A DNA stretch of 6,476 nt, taken from positions 1-6,476 of the forward strand of contig CAJTQP010000090.1 of the NCBI GenBank assembly GCA_910578575.1, given 5' to 3'. Numbering within the stretch: position 1 is the stretch's first letter; every line of letters starts with the position of its first letter. The notes under the pieces are model-generated. The model saw only the letters and a program-made list of their open reading frames with translations, was not told where the DNA came from and searched no databases. A program made the position numbers and the translations under genes. The DNA comes from an uncultured Oscillospiraceae bacterium. Lineage in GTDB: Bacteria; Bacillota; Clostridia; Oscillospirales; Oscillospiraceae. Of the stretch, positions 5,370-6,476 are shown one piece after another.

Positions 5370-5552
5370 TTAGTTCTCCTGGACCTGGCCAAACACCTTA
5401 CCGTCGTAGGTCATGCAGGTCGTGCACAGCCGGTGGGGCAGACGATATGCGCCGCACTTGGGGCAGGTGGTAACTGCGGGAGCTGCCAGCTTCCAGTTGG
5501 CACGCCGCTTGTCCCGTCTCTGCTTGGAGACTTTGCTCTTAGGAACCGCCAT
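5370..5552 (-). CDS. rpmF: Large ribosomal subunit protein bL32
   Basis: A 60-residue 50S ribosomal protein starting MAVPKSKVSKQRRDKRR, the bL32 signature, followed by RANWKL. Two CxxC pairs (C30/C33 CPKC and C43/C46 CTTC) form the zinc ribbon, so this is the C+ form. The ATG at 5552 is preceded by AAGGAGGTG with good spacing; a longer in-frame ORF to 5588 would place a start upstream of this site and is rejected. The gene lies 50 nt after the YceD-like gene, the widely conserved yceD-rpmF pair, and is almost certainly co-transcribed with it from the promoter at 6132-6160. A stem-loop terminator follows. Confidence 0.97.
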   Translation of the reverse strand: MAVPKSKVSKQRRDKRRANWKLAAPAVTTCPKCGAYRLPHRLCTTCMTYDGKVFGQVQEN

Positions 5553-5602
5553 TTCGAGACACCTCCTTGGTGACGCCCTTGCGGGCAATAGTGTGTTGGG
5601 TA

Positions 5603-6103
5603 CTACTCAGCGTTATTTAGCAGCTGCTGGAGCGCGGCCCACCTGGGATCGGGCTGCTTCTTGCACCGGCAGGGCTCCTGATTGAGATTCACGCCGCAGC
5701 CGGGGCAGAGCCCCTTGCAGTCATCTGAGCATAAATGTTTCGTATCCATGTCGAGGACAAAGGCAGTGTAGGCCAGCTGGCCCACATCCACTTCGCCGTC
5801 CTCCAGCAGGACAAGTTCGTCCTCTTCCTCCCCTTCCAGGCTCTCGGCCAGAAGGTAGGACAGGGGGACGGTCTTTTCCCGGCTGAACTGGCCCATGCAA
5901 CGGTCGCAGGTATAGTCCAGCAGAGAGGTCGCCTGCCCCTCCAGAACCAGCAGTCCGGCGGTATTCTTCACCTGCCCCGTCACTTGGACGGGCCGGGAGA
6001 TAGGCTGCTCCCCAAAAAAATCCTCCTTGGACAGGTCCAGGGAGAAGGAGAAGGGGACGCTGGCGCCTGGTTCATGAATGATGGCTCGAAGGTTCAGTCG
6101 CAT
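5603..6103 (-). CDS. YceD/DUF177 family protein
   Basis: A 166-residue protein of the YceD (DUF177) family, usually encoded directly before rpmF. In other bacteria the family is linked to 23S rRNA accumulation or ribosome assembly, but its biochemical role is not settled. Visible features: CDRCMGQF (66-73) with a CxxC pair, an acidic stretch EGEEEDE (90-96), DVGQLAYTAFVLDMD (106-120), and a C-terminal cysteine group CSDDCKGLCPGCG with CRC (C125, C129, C133, C136, C145, C147), a probable metal site. The ATG at 6103 follows GAGGAG at 6 nt spacing. A longer in-frame reading to 6160 would start in the -35 box of the promoter and is rejected. It ends with TAG. Confidence 0.92.
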   Translation of the reverse strand: MRLNLRAIIHEPGASVPFSFSLDLSKEDFFGEQPISRPVQVTGQVKNTAGLLVLEGQATSLLDYTCDRCMGQFSREKTVPLSYLLAESLEGEEEDELVLLEDGEVDVGQLAYTAFVLDMDTKHLCSDDCKGLCPGCGVNLNQEPCRCKKQPDPRWAALQQLLNNAE

Positions 6104-6131
6104 AACATACTCCTCACATGGTACGGGGGTC

Positions 6132-6160
6132 ATTGTAGCAAAAAAAATCCCGCTTGTCAA
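6132..6160 (-). promoter_or_regulatory. Sigma-A promoter of the yceD-rpmF transcript
   Basis: On the minus strand a perfect TTGACA (6155-6160), a 17-bp spacer with a T8 run, and TACAAT (6132-6137, 5 of 6). The predicted start is near 6125, giving a short leader of about 22 nt before ATG 6103. A strong promoter fits a ribosomal-protein transcript and also supports the chosen start of the YceD-like gene. Confidence 0.85.
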
Positions 6161-6183
6161 ACACTTTCTTCCTATTTTATAAG
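6154..6183 (+). promoter_or_regulatory. Candidate divergent promoter for the pseudouridine synthase
   Basis: TTGTCA (6154-6159, 5 of 6) and TATAAG (6178-6183, 5 of 6) with 18-bp spacing. Its -35 box overlaps the -35 box of the minus-strand promoter by five bases, because TTGTCAA reads nearly the same on both strands. An alternative -10 TAAAAT (6192-6197) has no good -35. The leader would be about 90 nt. Confidence 0.45.
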
Positions 6184-6210
6184 AGTTGTGCTAAAATAGC
6201 CCCAAAGCCC

Positions 6211-6227
6211 GCGGCGCGGTGCGCCGC
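6211..6227 (+). other. Perfect hairpin in the pseudouridine synthase leader
   Basis: GCGGCGC (6211-6217) pairs exactly with GCGCCGC (6221-6227) across a GGT loop. No U run follows, so it is not an intrinsic terminator. It lies in the predicted leader, about 40 nt before the ribosome site AAAGGAG (6268-6274). Confidence 0.6.
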
Positions 6228-6281
6228 ATCTGTGAAATTTGATACCTGGCAGCCCGCCTGCCCTCGGAAAGGAGCTCCACC

Positions 6282-6476
6282 ATGCGGGAGTTTACCATCG
6301 CCCAAAACGACGCCGGCCAGCGGCTGGACCGCTGGCTGTCCAAGACCCTCCCCCTCCTCCCCGCCGCCCTGGCCCAGAAGTATATCCGCCTGGGCCGGGT
6401 AAAGGTCAACGGGAAGAAATCCAAGCGGGATGTCCGCCTGGTCCGGGGGGATCTTCTCCAGCTCTACATCAACGAC
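6282..6476 (+). CDS. RluA-family pseudouridine synthase, N-terminal part
   Basis: The first 65 codons of a plus-strand gene that runs off the window. The peptide (MREFTIAQNDAGQRLDRWLS at the start) has the S4-like RNA-binding domain found at the N-terminus of RluC/RluD-type enzymes: the AGQRLDRWL helix, YIRLGRVKVNGKK (34-46), and the closing GDLLQLYI (56-63). Members convert specific uridines in ribosomal RNA to pseudouridine. The catalytic domain with its HRLD motif lies beyond the window, so membership of this family rather than another S4 protein is not fully shown. ATG 6282 follows AAAGGAG at 7 nt spacing. It is divergent from the yceD-rpmF transcript, and both concern ribosome production. 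Confidence 0.8.
   Translation, partial: MREFTIAQNDAGQRLDRWLSKTLPLLPAALAQKYIRLGRVKVNGKKSKRDVRLVRGDLLQLYIND

Noticed and set aside
6104..6160. Upstream extension of the YceD-like protein to 6160
   Set aside because: The extension would begin in the -35 box and lie upstream of the predicted transcription start; the ATG at 6103 has a good ribosome site and the usual family N-terminus.

Overview
The window looks like about 6.5 kb of chromosome from a GC-rich, Gram-positive anaerobe of class Clostridia, plausibly Oscillospiraceae-like (Flavonifractor or Oscillibacter type). This placement is inferred from the gene order (YceD-like protein, L32, PDZ/radical SAM/DUF512 protein, Der, PlsY, GpsA), strong Shine-Dalgarno sites, consensus sigma-A promoters and a biased high-GC third codon position. 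No database was searched. All complete genes lie on the minus strand; one partial gene at the right edge reads on the plus strand.

Right to left along the minus strand: a divergent promoter region (about 6130-6200) separates a partial RluA-family pseudouridine synthase (plus strand) from a YceD/DUF177 protein followed by rpmF (L32). A stem-loop terminator follows rpmF. After it comes a tight four-gene cluster: a PDZ-radical SAM-DUF512 protein of unknown function, der (ribosome-assembly GTPase), plsY and gpsA. GpsA makes glycerol-3-phosphate and PlsY acylates it, so the last two genes are consecutive steps of phospholipid synthesis; their reading frames overlap by 4 nt (ATGA). Then rpmB (L28) has its own promoter and ends in a bidirectional terminator. 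The common theme is ribosome assembly and large-subunit proteins coupled to membrane lipid synthesis.

The unusual part is the leftmost 450 bases, which have no long gene. They hold two nearly identical, perfect-consensus minus-strand promoters about 395 bp apart, a perfect-consensus plus-strand promoter facing them, a 28-codon hydrophobic ORF with an ideally spaced Shine-Dalgarno site, and a predicted plus-strand RNA of about 92 nt that overlaps the 3' end of that ORF and ends in a stem-loop. An inverted repeat places the same sequence near the 5' ends of both RNAs, so the ORF's mRNA could also fold 5' end to 3' end. The layout closely resembles a type I toxin-antitoxin locus (convergent small hydrophobic peptide mRNA and antisense RNA), possibly tandemly repeated beyond the left edge. 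I do not recognise the peptide as a named family, so this is the best candidate for an undescribed system here.
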